The notes beneath the pieces were generated by a model. That model was given only the letters and a program-made list of their open reading frames with translations, did not search any database and had not been told where the DNA came from. Below are positions 1 to 11,645 of a DNA stretch of 64,000 nucleotides, piece after piece. The position numbers and the translations under genes are program-made. Source of the DNA: Lunularia cruciata (lineage: Eukaryota > Streptophyta > Marchantiopsida > Lunulariales > Lunulariaceae); the NCBI GenBank assembly GCA_948567375.1, contig OX419755.1, positions 64,856,944 through 64,920,943 on the forward strand, given 5' to 3'. Position 1 is the stretch's first letter, and every line of letters begins with the position of its first letter.

Positions 1-3000
1 CAACAGCATTGTTACTACAGGACGGACAGTGATTTGCACAATTCATCAACCAAGCCGCCGGCTGTTCCTTTCCTTTGACCACCTTCTGCTCCTAAAGCGT
101 GGTGGACGTACTGTATACTTTGGGCCAATCGGGAAAGATGCAGAAGATCTTCTGGTAAACTGCTAGTTGTATCTCAAATCCACACTCGCTGATATTCCCT
201 TTTGAATCAAAGCTTAGATTCCTCACTTCATCCATCGTGCTCAATGACATCGGATTCATCCTTCATTCCTAATTCTTATAAACGTCGGTGGATTGTAAAG
301 CAGAGCTATTTCCAGTCTCTACTAGGAATGCATGAGTGCGGGGAAGACCAAAACCCAGCATCATATATGCTAGAAATTATTGGAGCAGGCATAGGGCACA
401 CCGCAGATCGAGATTTTGCTTTGGATTATACAAAGTCCTCTCTCAACTTAACTAATTGTGAGTCACCAAGAGTAAACACAAAATTCTGAGATTTCTCCAG
501 GAGCTTTCTCTGTCCCCTAAACCGTATAAGGTCACTGCTTGTCAAGTAGACTTATTTCATTAGGCGAATATACCAACCTCCCTCGACCAAGAAAGAATTG
601 TGATGAGGAAACTTATCCTCTGGCACGGCAGGTGTTTGTGATCCTCTGGCTAGTCCTTTCACTGTATTTTGTTCAGCCTTCGGCAATGTTCTCATGTTAT
701 AGAGAATCACGAATATGACCATAGAACTGTAATATTACATTACAGTTCATTGAACTGTAATATTGATCAAGTTTGTTAGGAAAAAAAGACAACTTCCAAT
801 TTACCTGGTCGGAATGGCTTGATGACTGTGTGCATATATACACTTTTGGAGTTTAGCCGAATTATTGGAAACTTTTAGATTTGGGAAAGGCAAGTTTGGG
901 GACGAACCAACTATTCAGGGATACGCTGCAACTTGGCTGCTGATGTTCATCACAGTTACAACCCGGCAGTACAAAACTTACTGGCGTAATATTGCGTACA
1001 GGTCAGTGGAAATCCCAGCTAGCAATTCAAACCTTGTAATTTCACTGACTCCTGCAGGTCCAGTGACTGCGCGACTACTTTTGCAGCCAACGACTAGCAA
1101 GACAACTTGATCGTCCAAGTATCCGCAGCAGTCTTACCACCCCATGAAACGTTAATTGGGTGGTGAGACTTGCTTGTGACTTCTAACCAGGAGTCCTTTT
1201 TAACATAATTTGGCGTCCTCTGTCCTGTTACGGGATGTTTGGCATATATTCACTTGTGACTTGCACGACCCTAAATTCTAGCATACCATGTCGTTCAGAG
1301 TAGCTATACTGGTGTCAACTCGCAGTATTTGTGGATGTCCCATGCACCTAGAGAACTTAATGTGCTGAAAATTGCGTGTAGTCTGTAGACGAGTTTTTCG
1401 TTCGCCACTGATGACAGTGACAGTTTCAAGTTTTGCTTACCTAAGCCTCTAGAGCTGCATTGTAGTAGAAACTGAGATACCTGAATCCCGTTTCCACAGT
1501 TTCGGGAGGATGATGCTGTCTGCCGTACTCGGGCTACTGCTGGGAAGTGCGTTTTGGCAGGTCCTGGAATAACTCGACTCCTAGTAATTATCAACAGATA
1601 AGCGCTATCCACAGAAGTGTGCGCCAAAATTATTTCGCGTCGTGTATTTTTGGTTTTTAAACAGCTTAAACGTGGTTATCATCAACCTTTTTCCTTTGGT
1701 GTACAATCTATAAGATGTGCTATGTTGTACCACAGTATATATGTCAGTATTCTACTGTCGGAAGTTTCACAAGCTACGTTGTGTAATTGCCTTGGACAAT
1801 TTAAGCTCGTCAAGGAATGCTATTATTTCCTTCTCTGTTCGACCTCAAATATGTATGAAGTATACTTGTGATCTTGAGATCTGTCAGATTTAACGTGGAG
1901 ACTAGCAGAGGATATCAGTGACCATCCATTCCTTTTATGTGAGCAGATTAAGTACGACACAACTCCTGGAATGGCTTCGAGGTTGGGTCTTATCTACTTA
2001 TCAATAGTTTTCATTGCCATTACAAATGCGAACAACATCATTCCACAGGTTTGTGCTGTACAAGAGACTGGCGTTCTTCATTCTTATACCTTGTAGATAG
2101 AAGTTGGTATTCCGGAAAAGTCTAAGAACCAGAACATTCTTTGGTCGTAAGATAAAGATTAGAGCACCTTGTAACTTGTAGATGCCGGGGATTGAATCCT
2201 CCCCACCTGTCGTGCAATGCATAGTGAAAGCTTGTCAATTACCTCGTTCGAGTGGAAATCTTGTAGTATCACCAATGTCTATGTCGTTGCGACAAAATAT
2301 TTCGAATTGTTTCGTACGGTATTCGAGCCAATCTTTTGGTGTGAGTACAGTCGCCAGCTCGTGCTGCGCTTGCCTCTTCAGGTCAATCCTATTAGGGGCA
2401 ACTTCAGTTCTCGGCACTGCTTTTGCTTCAGAGCTACTTATCAAATGTTTCGAAAGCCAGAAGTGCTATTATATTTCAAAGTCTCTGCAAGCCTATTATC
2501 AACTATTCCAGGTGCTATCATTTGCAGTTAAACGCAGAGCGACCTGTCTACTACAGAGAGCGGGCATCTAATATGTACTCTCTCTTGCTGTACAATTTCT
2601 CTTGGACACTTGCTGAGGTAAAGCATGTGAAACTCAAAGAACTATCGTGCATTTCCATCAAACTTGAGTACGCATAGCTTGTGCATGTATGATAGTAATC
2701 ATTTGTCGTTGCAGATCCCATATTTATGTATATCAACTCTCCTATTTTGTGCAATTTGTTTCCCGATGGCTGGGGTTGCTGTCGACTCAGCTCAGCAGTT
2801 CTTTGACTACTGGTTCATTTTCTTTGAGTATGCTGCGAGTATAACCTTTTTCGGCCTCTTCGTGGCTATGCTGACACCGAACGCTGAGGTACAATGCCTA
2901 ATGCACAACTCAAGTCCAAGAGTTTTGGGAAATAATTCCTCATGTTTCGAGAAGCATGTCAACCATCGACCATCTCCTGCATTTGCTTGTATAACGTCGC

Positions 3001-3760
3001 CAGAGATACAAATCCGATAAATCAGCTTATTTGGAACTGTTATCTAGCTTCCTGCAGTTAAAAGTGTTCGTAAGTCAAAGTGTCCATAAATGAAACCGTA
3101 TTCTTCCGCAAATCCACCTCACTGACACAATGTGACTTATCCCCTGCAGACTGCAACAATTATTATCCCTATCATCATAAATTTCTGGTAAGTTTTTACA
3201 TTCATGCATTGTTGCTCGATTTGTGACATAGATGCCATGACCTACTCTGACAGACATCGCTCACATGTGGCCCTTTGGCAACTTCGGTGTCCACTTCCAA
3301 CTTGATGCCGTTTACTCCCGTATTTTCTGTTCTGACTTGCTCCGTCCATTTCTGTGGGTTGCAAAGATTAACTTCTAATGACATGCAAATTCAATTAAAC
3401 AGGAATATGACTTCCGGTTTTATGATACCCAAAGGCGATATACCAAATTTTTGGATATGGCTGTACTGGGTCAACCCCACCACGTACGCACTCAACTCAT
3501 TGAACTCCATAGCTTTCTACTGTGACACAGCTCAACCCCCCTGTAATGCCTGCACGCCGGATCCAAACAGTTGCCCTACTTGCGACTGCGTACGTGTGGT
3601 TGACCAACATAACCTGATTGCATGGACTCTCCTCGCAACGGGAAGATCGTTGAACTATGCAAATCGCACAAGAGACAAGTGGGTTCTGTGCTTCTTCATT
3701 GTAGGATTTTGCGTCCTGGGCCTCCTTGCACTTAGATTTATGCGTTTTGACAGAAGGTGA
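1..3760 (+). CDS. PDR-type ABC transporter (ABCG), 3' part of a multi-exon gene
   Basis: Full-size ABCG/PDR transporters are plasma-membrane pumps built NBD-TMD-NBD-TMD. Only the end of the second nucleotide-binding domain and the second membrane domain are here; the 5' part lies outside the window. Exons I can place: 1-154 (H-loop [13 protein letters not shown], then [15 protein letters not shown]), 304 to about 457 ([15 protein letters not shown], equivalent to the PDR NPATWMLE motif), about 879-1001 (YKTYWRN), 1947-2048, 2528-2617 ([13 protein letters not shown], the FYRERAAGMYS signature), 2715-2888 (two membrane segments, ending LTPNAE), 3150-3187, and 3403-3760 ([19 protein letters not shown] and the last membrane segment, stop TGA 3758-3760). 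Every placed intron has GT/AG ends. Phases join exactly at 154/304, 2048/2528, 2617/2715, 2888/3150 and 3187/3403. I could not place the exons between 457 and 879 or between 1001 and 1947. The last luminal or extracellular loop is cysteine-rich. Family is certain; substrate is unknown. Confidence 0.9.
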
Positions 3761-4155
3761 AGACTATGACAGGCCAAATACAAGACCCATGTTTACACGA
3801 TAGCTTGAAGACAGGTCACACAGGAAAACGCCTTTCTCAGAATTAGGGACTCTAGCCATGGTTACAATATTCCTACAACAGTACCAGTCCCGAATACAGT
3901 GTTTGAGCCACTCGCCAAAAGTTCTACGTCCATGTACACCGGTCAGGGACACTACGAGGCACTTCACTTGGGTACTTGATGCCACCTGCACCCTGAATCT
4001 GACTGCATTCACGTAAAACTAGACTAATTGGCCTGTGTTCACAACGATAAATATCAAAATTGTCTATACTCTCATTAAAGACCTAAATCCTAAAGGAATC
4101 TCTCAAAAAAATTGCAATTCCCTCTTAACAAATTCCGAGATTGGAAAATTCAGAC
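3761..4155. other. short convergent intergenic region
   Basis: The 395 bases between the transporter stop (+) and the L1-domain gene stop (-) should hold both 3' untranslated regions and polyadenylation signals. AT-rich runs such as AATAAATATC-like sequence occur near 4046, but I cannot assign either cleavage site. Confidence 0.5.
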
Positions 4156-4911
4156 TCATTGGAATCCTTCGATTTTCATTGGAAAATCTGGTAGAGCCTG
4201 ATACAAGGGAAGAGCAACAGACTCCAGAGTTTTCAAGTACAAGGCTTGAATGTTGCTCCACTTTTTAGGAACCTGGGAAGCTACTCCCTCCATCACTGCC
4301 TTAACGTTTTCTATAATTTCCTCTTTAGACTGAGAAACTCGGGCTACTTTGATTACGCTACATGAACCAGCTCCTGTGTAGAAAAACGTGGAGTTACACG
4401 CTGCGGTTATTTGACCTTTCCATAGCTGCCTAGTCAACGTCACCGGAATTGGATGTTTTTTCTTCTTGAAGAATGTCTTTCCCAAGAGCTTCGGCAGAGA
4501 AGGGAGAATTCGATCATCAGCAAGAAACAAATCGTATGAACCACAAAGTTTTCTCTTCGCTTCGTGAGGAAAGTAGTCGGTCTTCAGCTTCGAAACACCG
4601 ATCACTTTCGCAATCGAAAGTCCTTCTTCTAGCACTTTCGCCTTCGCATCCTTTGATTTCATTCCCCTGTCCTTGTCATTAATAATTAAGCAAACTTCCT
4701 GTGTGCCATCTAAGGGGAAAAGAGGATGCGGCAACTGTATCCTGTAAGGATTCGTCCGGGACCGTTCGGGAATTTTCTTCAGTGCCACCACCACATAGAG
4801 AAGCTGGTCATCCTCCAGCAGCTGCGACTTGTCCCTCCCTTTCTGCGACTTGCTCCACTTCAGAATTGCGTCCACAGCCTTGCCGACCTGTTCCTCATCT
4901 ACTTTTGCCAT
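4156..4911 (-). CDS. ribosomal L1 domain-containing protein (RSL1D1/UTP30-like)
   Basis: A 251-residue single-exon protein of the nucleolar ribosomal-L1-domain family (animal RSL1D1, yeast Utp30/Cic1, plant L1p/L10e proteins), which act in ribosome assembly. It shows family hallmarks in order: a helical start (about 1-45), YRIQLPHPLF (about 57-66), SYDLFLADDRI followed by LPKLLGKTFFKKKKHPIP (about 125-155), WKGQI and a GSCSVIKVARVSQ strand (about 165-195), and a C-terminal PKKWSNIQALYLKTLESVALPLY. The ATG at 4911 has the family-typical MAKVDEEQV start and nothing upstream in frame extends it. It ends soon after the L1 fold, so it lacks the long lysine-rich tail of many plant and animal members; either this member is short or the tail has been lost. 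The absence of introns could be ancestral or reflect retrogene origin. A telo-box promoter supports a working gene. Confidence 0.88.
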   Translation of the reverse strand: MAKVDEEQVGKAVDAILKWSKSQKGRDKSQLLEDDQLLYVVVALKKIPERSRTNPYRIQLPHPLFPLDGTQEVCLIINDKDRGMKSKDAKAKVLEEGLSIAKVIGVSKLKTDYFPHEAKRKLCGSYDLFLADDRILPSLPKLLGKTFFKKKKHPIPVTLTRQLWKGQITAACNSTFFYTGAGSCSVIKVARVSQSKEEIIENVKAVMEGVASQVPKKWSNIQALYLKTLESVALPLYQALPDFPMKIEGFQ

Positions 4912-5135
4912 GGACTAAAGTACGCCTTCGTTTACCTTGCTTGAATCGATAACGTTCTAACGCTGTTTCGATTACAGACAGAATCAATTTTTTTTGGGCT
5001 TCACATCTACAATTCCTTAAACCCTCAAAGAAGAAGAAAACCCTGACGTGCAAGGAAGCATGTAACCAACCTGCTCTGCATTTTCGGTGGATAAAAAAGT
5101 CTAGCCGGCTTGGTTTAGGGTTTCCTTAGGGCAGA
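4912..5135 (-). promoter_or_regulatory. promoter of the L1-domain gene with telo-box and site-II-like element
   Basis: Upstream of the ATG at 4911 there is a perfect telo-box, TTTAGGGTTT at 5114-5123 (AAACCCTAAA on the gene strand), about 200 bp from the start codon. A TGGGCT core (site-II type TGGGCY) lies at 4995-5000 and an AAACCCT stretch near 5018. Telo-boxes paired with site-II elements are typical of plant promoters for ribosomal and ribosome-biogenesis genes, which fits the product. The region 5100-5200 is clearly more GC-rich than the DNA to its right. The transcription start is not resolved. Confidence 0.6.
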
Positions 5136-8100
5136 GGTGGCCGCGGCAGCTTCCAGTCGGGAGCCGCTCACACTGCAGTAGGATGCCCGATCGTTTGACA
5201 AGCCACTGACGGTACACTAAGCCTGCAAATGGCTAACTCGTGGGATCTACCGTGGACAAAGCATCTACGCCGGCAATATGCCCGTCCACGGTCGAGTTAT
5301 GTGCCCAGAGACGGCCAGGTCAGTACTGAAGCAACTGTAGCAACTGACTGTATCAACCATTCCTCAATGAGGTTACTACCGCAGTCTGTCGTCATTGCTT
5401 TAGCATCCAATGTAATGTAAATAAATCCGGAGTGTATGCAATGCATACTTTAGGCTGACTGACTTACGGCTTGACGGGGTTTTCCCATTTTTCATTTTTT
5501 CTACGCGGTCCTCCTTTCTCTTCTAGGTTGACTTATGAGTTTAGAATTATTCCAATGATAAATAAGACATAATTTCCAGATTTCAGTGTTATCTTCTCAA
5601 TAAATTTATGACATATTCTTCTTCTTCTTTTATATACACTATAGGTTTTACAAGTATAGGACAAGTACTAGAATATTACAAATAGAAATTGATATTATTT
5701 AATTTCACAAACAATAAAAAATATTTATAGTACATAATTTTAAATTTTAAGTCTTTGTTTATTTTGATTAGTCAATCAAATAGGGTATACGTAGTACACA
5801 CCACAAGCCGGACTCCCACTTCAAGCAATTTTCTTCTAGTTCTCCTCAAAATCAAAAAGTAAGAATCCTAAATCTAAAACTTAGTTTTTAAATACTATCT
5901 ATTCTTCCGTGTTCTTTAGAAATGAGATTATAAATGAAATAAATATTATTGCAGATTCCCCATTTTCTCATTTTTAAAAGTAAAATTTATCATCTATATG
6001 TAATGACTATAATCTTGTAAACCTTGGGATTCTACCAAACAATTGACATCAACAACTATGTAATAATAACCATACAAATCTTGTGATTTATATAATAGAT
6101 TAAATTTATTAATATAATTTAATCTTAGTCCATAACTGGAGGAGATAAAAAATTAATATAAGTAATAAATAGTAAGAATAATATTTAACATAATATGTCT
6201 TTGGTATATGAGTGCTTTTAAGTTTTATTATATTTAAAAGAGTGGTATATTAAGTTCAGTGATTGTAACTGAATTATTTACTAACCTTTGTGAGGATTAT
6301 ATTGCTGGTATCTTAAGTAATAAGATCATAACTAAAACTGGTAATTTAAAAATAAGGAGCATAACTTCATTCTAAATTTAATTCTACTATTTAATATAAT
6401 ACAAAAATAATTTATTGCTTCAAAGAAATATAAAATTTAGATTTGGATTTTAGCCCAATAAAATAAATTAAATATACCTTGTTATTCTTGGCATTTAAGT
6501 TATCTGGTTGTTTTGTAATGTCTTATGTCTGCATAATAATAATATTATTATTATGCATCAAAATACAAACTTAAGTAGTTGCAGTAATCACTCTATAGGT
6601 TTAGAAATTTGTTTTAAAGATGAATCATAGAATATTGGAAAATGACTACCCCTTCTATATTTAATATTAAATGAATTATATCTTTGCTTTTATTTTTATA
6701 TAAATTAAATTGTTTTATATAAATATTTCAAATATTTAAAGATAAATTGGGAAGGTGTGTAATGTTTATAAATTAGTGGATATGAAATGGTTCACTTACT
6801 TTTGGATTCCATTTCCATAACTATTGAAAGTTATAAATGTATCTTACAAAACCTTATATTCAAAGTTACTAAAAATGTATCTATAATAAAGATTCAAATT
6901 TGAGATAGTTTCATTAAATTAAATTTCTATATATTTAAGCAATATTATTATATTGGTGCTAATAGGAATTTATTGTGAATGAAATACTTATACATTCCTA
7001 TTTTATATAATAGAATGATATTTTATTCTTGAGAAAATAAGGCAAGTCATCTAAAATATAACTATGTTAATGTAAAATAATTTTACAAACTTATTTATTT
7101 GGTTCTATTTGGAGTTGAATCTTAAATTGTTTTGCCCTTTTACTTTGATGATTGAATTGATTTGAATTGATTTGATAGTGTGCAAGCAAACCTATAATAA
7201 AACCATAATTAAAAAAACACATTATAAAATTGTATTTGGATATTTCATAGTACTATCTTCAATATAAGTTTATGTTTTATTTAAAATGTTAATTTTTGCT
7301 ATCCATTTTGATGTTTAAGTCTTTCACAAGATAAAATTTAATTAATTTTCAGGATTTTAGATTTTTACCCATATCACACTAATAAATTGACTTTTTATTT
7401 TTTAATAAATTTATTTACTTCTTTTTCATTCAATACTACTAGATTAATTTCATTGCACCACAAAATATATTAAAACCCATAGGCTTTCCTATAACATCAT
7501 GTTTGATTAATGAATGTATAGTTTTATTCACCTTCTCATTGATCGGAAGGAATTTATTCAAGATTTTTATTTAAAATTTTTGCTATTTACTGTAGTTACT
7601 TAATTCACATCAATATATACTTGGTTCTATTACTAATTACTAAGTGTATGCACTTATGTATAGTTCAAGTATTTGGTATGTTATAGATAATTGTAAAGGT
7701 GATTTTGATTTCATTTACTTGTATATGTTAGCTCTTTTAATTGAATTATTTGCAAAGATCTCATATATAATATTTGACCTGGAGATAATAATATTCAAAA
7801 CTGATCTTTCAATCAGATTGATTAATCATTATATTTCAACTAGTTTAAGAATTTGCATTCTTGACATTTGTTGAAATACAAGGATAAATACATTAGCTCG
7901 AATAGAAAGACTTGTTTATTTATTTATTTTATGTAGGTGAAATTCCAACTTAAATAAAATACTCAGATAGGGGCTTAGTATTTTTTCAATAGAACTAGAA
8001 TTGAAGAATCTAAACCTTATCTGTTCCAATATAAAATTTGATTCAATTGTGTATCATGTGTAAGTATAATTCCTACTTTATACTAAACCAAAAGTCCCAA

Positions 8101-8369
8101 ATAAGAGAGGTTGATATTCTTCAATTTCAATAAAAATTTTATCCATATTGTGTATATTCTTGTAATTGATTAGTGACTAAGAGTAAGTTATTACCATATG
8201 TATGCTTGTATATTGTGTTTTCTTATTATTGTTCTTATGCTTACGAGTTAGAATTCTAACAAATAATGTATGTAGCTTAAAATTTTGCATAAATTATGAT
8301 TTTATCCATTAGAATGATGAATAGGAAAATATTATTTTGACAACTTAATGTTGACTTACTAATAGTACA
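5136..8369. other. AT-rich intergenic DNA, no gene seen
   Basis: After a moderately GC-rich stretch to about 5420, composition drops sharply to AT-rich sequence with many short A and T runs. Open frames are short and do not resemble any protein family I recognise on either strand. The only structured element I can point to is the palindrome at 6530-6557. Confidence 0.6.
6530..6557. repeat. perfect 28-bp palindrome
   Basis: TGCATAATAATAAT is followed directly by its exact reverse complement ATTATTATTATGCA with no spacer. It is built on ATA/AAT trinucleotide repeats, so it may have arisen by slippage. Confidence 0.9.
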
Positions 8370-9440
8370 ATTGATAAGAACTGGTTGTGCACTCAAGGAT
8401 ATTGGATAGAAATGATTAACAACAAGATAAAGTGTCGCTATGATGTCTATTTATTGTTTCATGTTTAACCTCATGGGCAAAGTTGATTCCCATCAGATGA
8501 CAATGTTGCCAATATTAAGACACTATAAAAATATGACTAACCAATGATTATGTCCACTATAGTTTGAGTCCCAAAGACTCATGAAGGTAACAATTTATTT
8601 AAATGAAGTTCACTTCACCTCTGAATTTTTGTATCTTCCTCCTTACTCGGCCAAATTTTGGTAATCTATCATTGAAGCATTCTCAATAACTATGATATGT
8701 ATATACATCATGGTGTTTTGTTTGTACAAGATTGGTAGTACTATGGTGCACTACAAATAGTGTCATTATTCACATCATGAAATTTTGTTTGTATGAGATT
8801 GGTAGTACTATGATGCCTTACAAATACTACCATGGAATATGCAAATTGAGGGGGAAATGAGATCTTCCTTGGGTCTAATCACCTTTACAACTACAACTAT
8901 GACATGGTATTTCATCCTTCCCAAAATGCACAACATCATAGAAGTTTGTAATGATCACGATGCTCAATTCTACATGGCAATGTTACTTTATGATACTCTA
9001 GGCATTTGGCCACCTATCTCTATATTGTTCTTGGTATCTACAAAGTACCTAGAGTTGCATACTCCAATTCAACATGAGAGATTCTTCTTACTCATGTTCT
9101 TCTACTCATGCAAGAAGATTCCTTACTCCCATTCAACCAAGCATAGAATCTCTCTTACAATGTGCAAACTAATGCATATACCCCAACTCAAAAATCTTGA
9201 TGGTATCAAGTTTTGTTAATGCAACAAAAGGACACATTGAATGGATAGGGTGTTCATTGGTCATTGCCTAAGCCCCTTATGTGTTTTCTACTCAACTGCA
9301 AAGAAATCCAATGGTTACAAAGAGCTAGAAATCTCTTAATTACATCTAAGGCATCCAATGCTAACAAAATCTTGTCCACTAACCCTAAACCTAATCCTTA
9401 AGCATAGGTGGGCCACAACTACAACCATCTTAGTCTAATC
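8370..9440. repeat. dispersed repeat, copy 1
   Basis: This stretch is collinear with 30740-31660 and partly with 39740-40300. Shared blocks include the region around 8436-8590 (matching 30760-30930 and 39810-39930), the block around 8680-8830, and the block around 9285-9350 containing GATCCAATNGTTACAAAG-like sequence (matching 31530-31590). The blocks keep their order, so this is one interspersed element of about 1 kb. No coding capacity is recognisable; the open frame at 8839-9219 is not shared by the other copies. A non-autonomous retroelement or MITE-derived sequence are both possible. Confidence 0.55.
8705..8827. repeat. imperfect tandem duplication, 67-bp period
   Basis: The block starting ACATCATGGTGTTTTG (8705-8760) is repeated with changes at 8772-8827, both including GATTGGTAGTACTATG. 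It sits inside copy 1 of the dispersed repeat, at about the point where copy 2 carries a separate 64-bp duplication. Confidence 0.8.
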
Positions 9441-10405
9441 TTTTCTAGCCTTAGTTTGTTGACTACTAGACTAACACAAGTCCTTCATACCATATCCTAA
9501 CTACTATGTATGAACTATGTACATGAACAATAGGTCTTGATATATGCCTACTAAATCTAGCTACCTACTTATGAGATGACACTTAGTTGTTTTGACAAAG
9601 CTAGCCATTGCTTGTCTTGTATAAAGTCATTGGTGATATTACTTGTCATTGGTACAAATGAGCTATACCGGTGAAAAATTGCTTGCCTTTGTACATATGT
9701 GTATTAACTCCATAAGTTTGTTCCTATATACTTCAACTATTTTTTTGAACCTAGCCTAGATCTCTATAGATTTGGTGTTAGTATGCTCCTAGAATTTTAT
9801 GGACATTGTAGCAAGTTGGTTATTTATGTACACTTTCCATTCCAATGTGTAAATTTTTATCCAAAGATCCTTCATCTTCATATGTTGGGAGTTCTTACTG
9901 GCCATTCATTCTAACTAGTCTAATAATCAGGTCATTGTGTGCTTGATCATTAAAAGTAACCATGTTTTTCCATTTTCCAAGCTAGTTCATTCACTCAAAA
10001 GCTTCATTTTTTCCTCCACTTCCTCCTCTTATTGCAATTTCAAACTTGTATTTAGGTCCAAGATACAAAGGTCAATAATTTTCATTTATGTTCTTTGGTC
10101 TCTTCTATCCTCATATCATTTCTTGTGCTAAATGGCTTTGCACTCTTGTTTCGCATCCCTAAAACAGAGCTAATGAAGGCTAAATTTCTTGTTAGAGTAT
10201 GTGTCAACTTGGCAATAGGAGTACCTTCATCTTCCTCCTCTAGCTCATGCCTAATCAAATCATACACCTATGACATTAAGAACTCATCACCAAACCATTG
10301 TTTGTAGATGTTAAAAAGTGCCTTGTAGTCAATCAAGTGATTATTTTTTGGGAACCCTATGATGGAGTGGCATGGATAGAGCAGGCATGTTTGACAATCT
10401 TGGAG
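9441..10405. other. intergenic DNA, possible decayed coding fragment on the minus strand
   Basis: Most of this stretch shows nothing identifiable. On the minus strand, about 10370 to 10082, an open frame reads DLIRHELEEEDEGTPIAKL-like acidic sequence and may be the remnant of a retroelement or host gene. I do not recognise it. It is cut by the insertion of chromovirus A at 10410. Confidence 0.3.
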
Positions 10406-10410
10406 CTATG

Positions 10411-11165
10411 TGTAATACTTTAAGGATATGAGACCTGAGAAGAAACACACCATGAGCACTCAACCTCTGATGTCCCAAAAGGGGCACCTTCTCTTTATTA
10501 TATAGACAAAGAGGATCTCATCCATGAAAGCTCCACCGTAGGATTAGGCACACTGATAGGTGACATGTCAGCAAGCTCCACCCTTGGATTACCTACTTGG
10601 ATGGGTGACATGTTGGTCCTGGTCTTATCTGGTTGGTCAAACAAGCTTTTATTGGAGAGAATCTTTTAGAGAATCTTCTTGTAAGAATCTCAGAATCACG
10701 TGGGTGAGGTACCATTGGAAATCTCTTGACGAGACAAAGCAAGGAGAGGGAAGGCCAGCCTTACCTCCATTTGGGGAAGGGGGAGAGTTGAGCCTATTTT
10801 TGAGGCATAATTCATCTGTTTAGGCCTCCAAAATTGCCTTCTAAAATTTTAGGCATATTTCAATTCCTACTCTATTAGTAGAAGTCCCCTTTTGGTGATA
10901 CCTCTTTCTGATCTATTCAATCCATCGGTAACATCCTTCCAGATGTTACAAAACTAAGTCTCACCTTTAAATCATATTTCTAGCTATTGGTTCTAATGTT
11001 TTGAAGTCTATTTTGATTTATGCCATGATTTATGCCATATTAGTAGAAGTACACTTTTGGTGATACTTCTATCTGATCTATTTTGACCATCATGTATAAC
11101 ATCATTCCCGATATTGCCAAACTGAATTTCACATCTAGATCATATGGCTAGCTCTTGGTGTGACA
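10411..11165 (-). repeat. chromovirus A 3' LTR
   Basis: It starts TGTAATACT on the plus strand and ends GGTGTGACA, a mutated form of the GTATTACA terminus seen at the other LTRs, giving 8-bp terminal inverted repeats TGTAATAC/GTATTACA in the family. It is about 755 bp and matches the LTRs at 12772-13508, 18658-19392 and 22572-23332. Just inside it, 11166-11180 reads on the minus strand as AAAAGGAGGGAGGTT, a good polypurine tract. Confidence 0.92.
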
Positions 11166-11194
11166 AACCTCCCTCCTTTTAAGACATAATGTCT

Positions 11195-11645
11195 TTGTTG
11201 TGCAATTGTTGCTCAAATGCTTGCACCAACACCGGTGCATGTGTCAAATTGGCAGCGGGCTCCCTGGTTGCTTCATAAAAAGGGTAACCTTTCCACTATA
11301 CTAGATAGTCCACCCATGGATGCCAAGTACCACACATGCATTTTTGGAGAATATGCTCCACTTCATATTCTTCCGTGCCATCAATGAGTGTTAGATAAGG
11401 TTGAATGTCTTGTGTGGAATGATAGGTGCATGATCGGGGAGTATATATACATAGTAGGAAACATGGAGCACTAGATGGATCTTCATGTGTGGTGGTAGCT
11501 CAAGGTGATATGCCACAGTGCCGACTTGACAAAGAATAGAAAAAGGCCCAATAAAATGGGGTTTGAACTTACGAGGGCCAAGGGGTGTGAGGTTGGTTGT
11601 AGACAGCCACACTTGATCCCCAACATTAGACTCTATGTGCAACAT
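11195..11645 (-). pseudogene. element A: integrase C-terminus and chromodomain
   Basis: The minus-strand translation gives the gypsy integrase C-terminal region (VGDQVWLSTTNL, then FIGPFSIL and YHLELPPHMKIH). It is followed by a chromodomain at about 11375-11195: EEYEVEHIL, then DYLV, WKGYP, and EATREPAANLTHAP. Chromodomains read histone H3 methylation and direct integration to heterochromatin. A stop replaces the residue before WKGYP and one frame change separates the parts. Confidence 0.85.

Noticed and set aside
5229-5420. Small open frame upstream of the L1-domain gene
   Set aside because: 63 codons with no motif; lies in the promoter-side GC-rich stretch.
8839-9219. 126-codon open frame
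   Set aside because: No family resemblance, not conserved in the collinear repeat copy at 31 kb, and composition is like the surrounding non-coding repeat.
9370-9400. CCCTAAACCTAA-like sequence suggesting telomeric repeats
   Set aside because: Only about two imperfect units, with no array.
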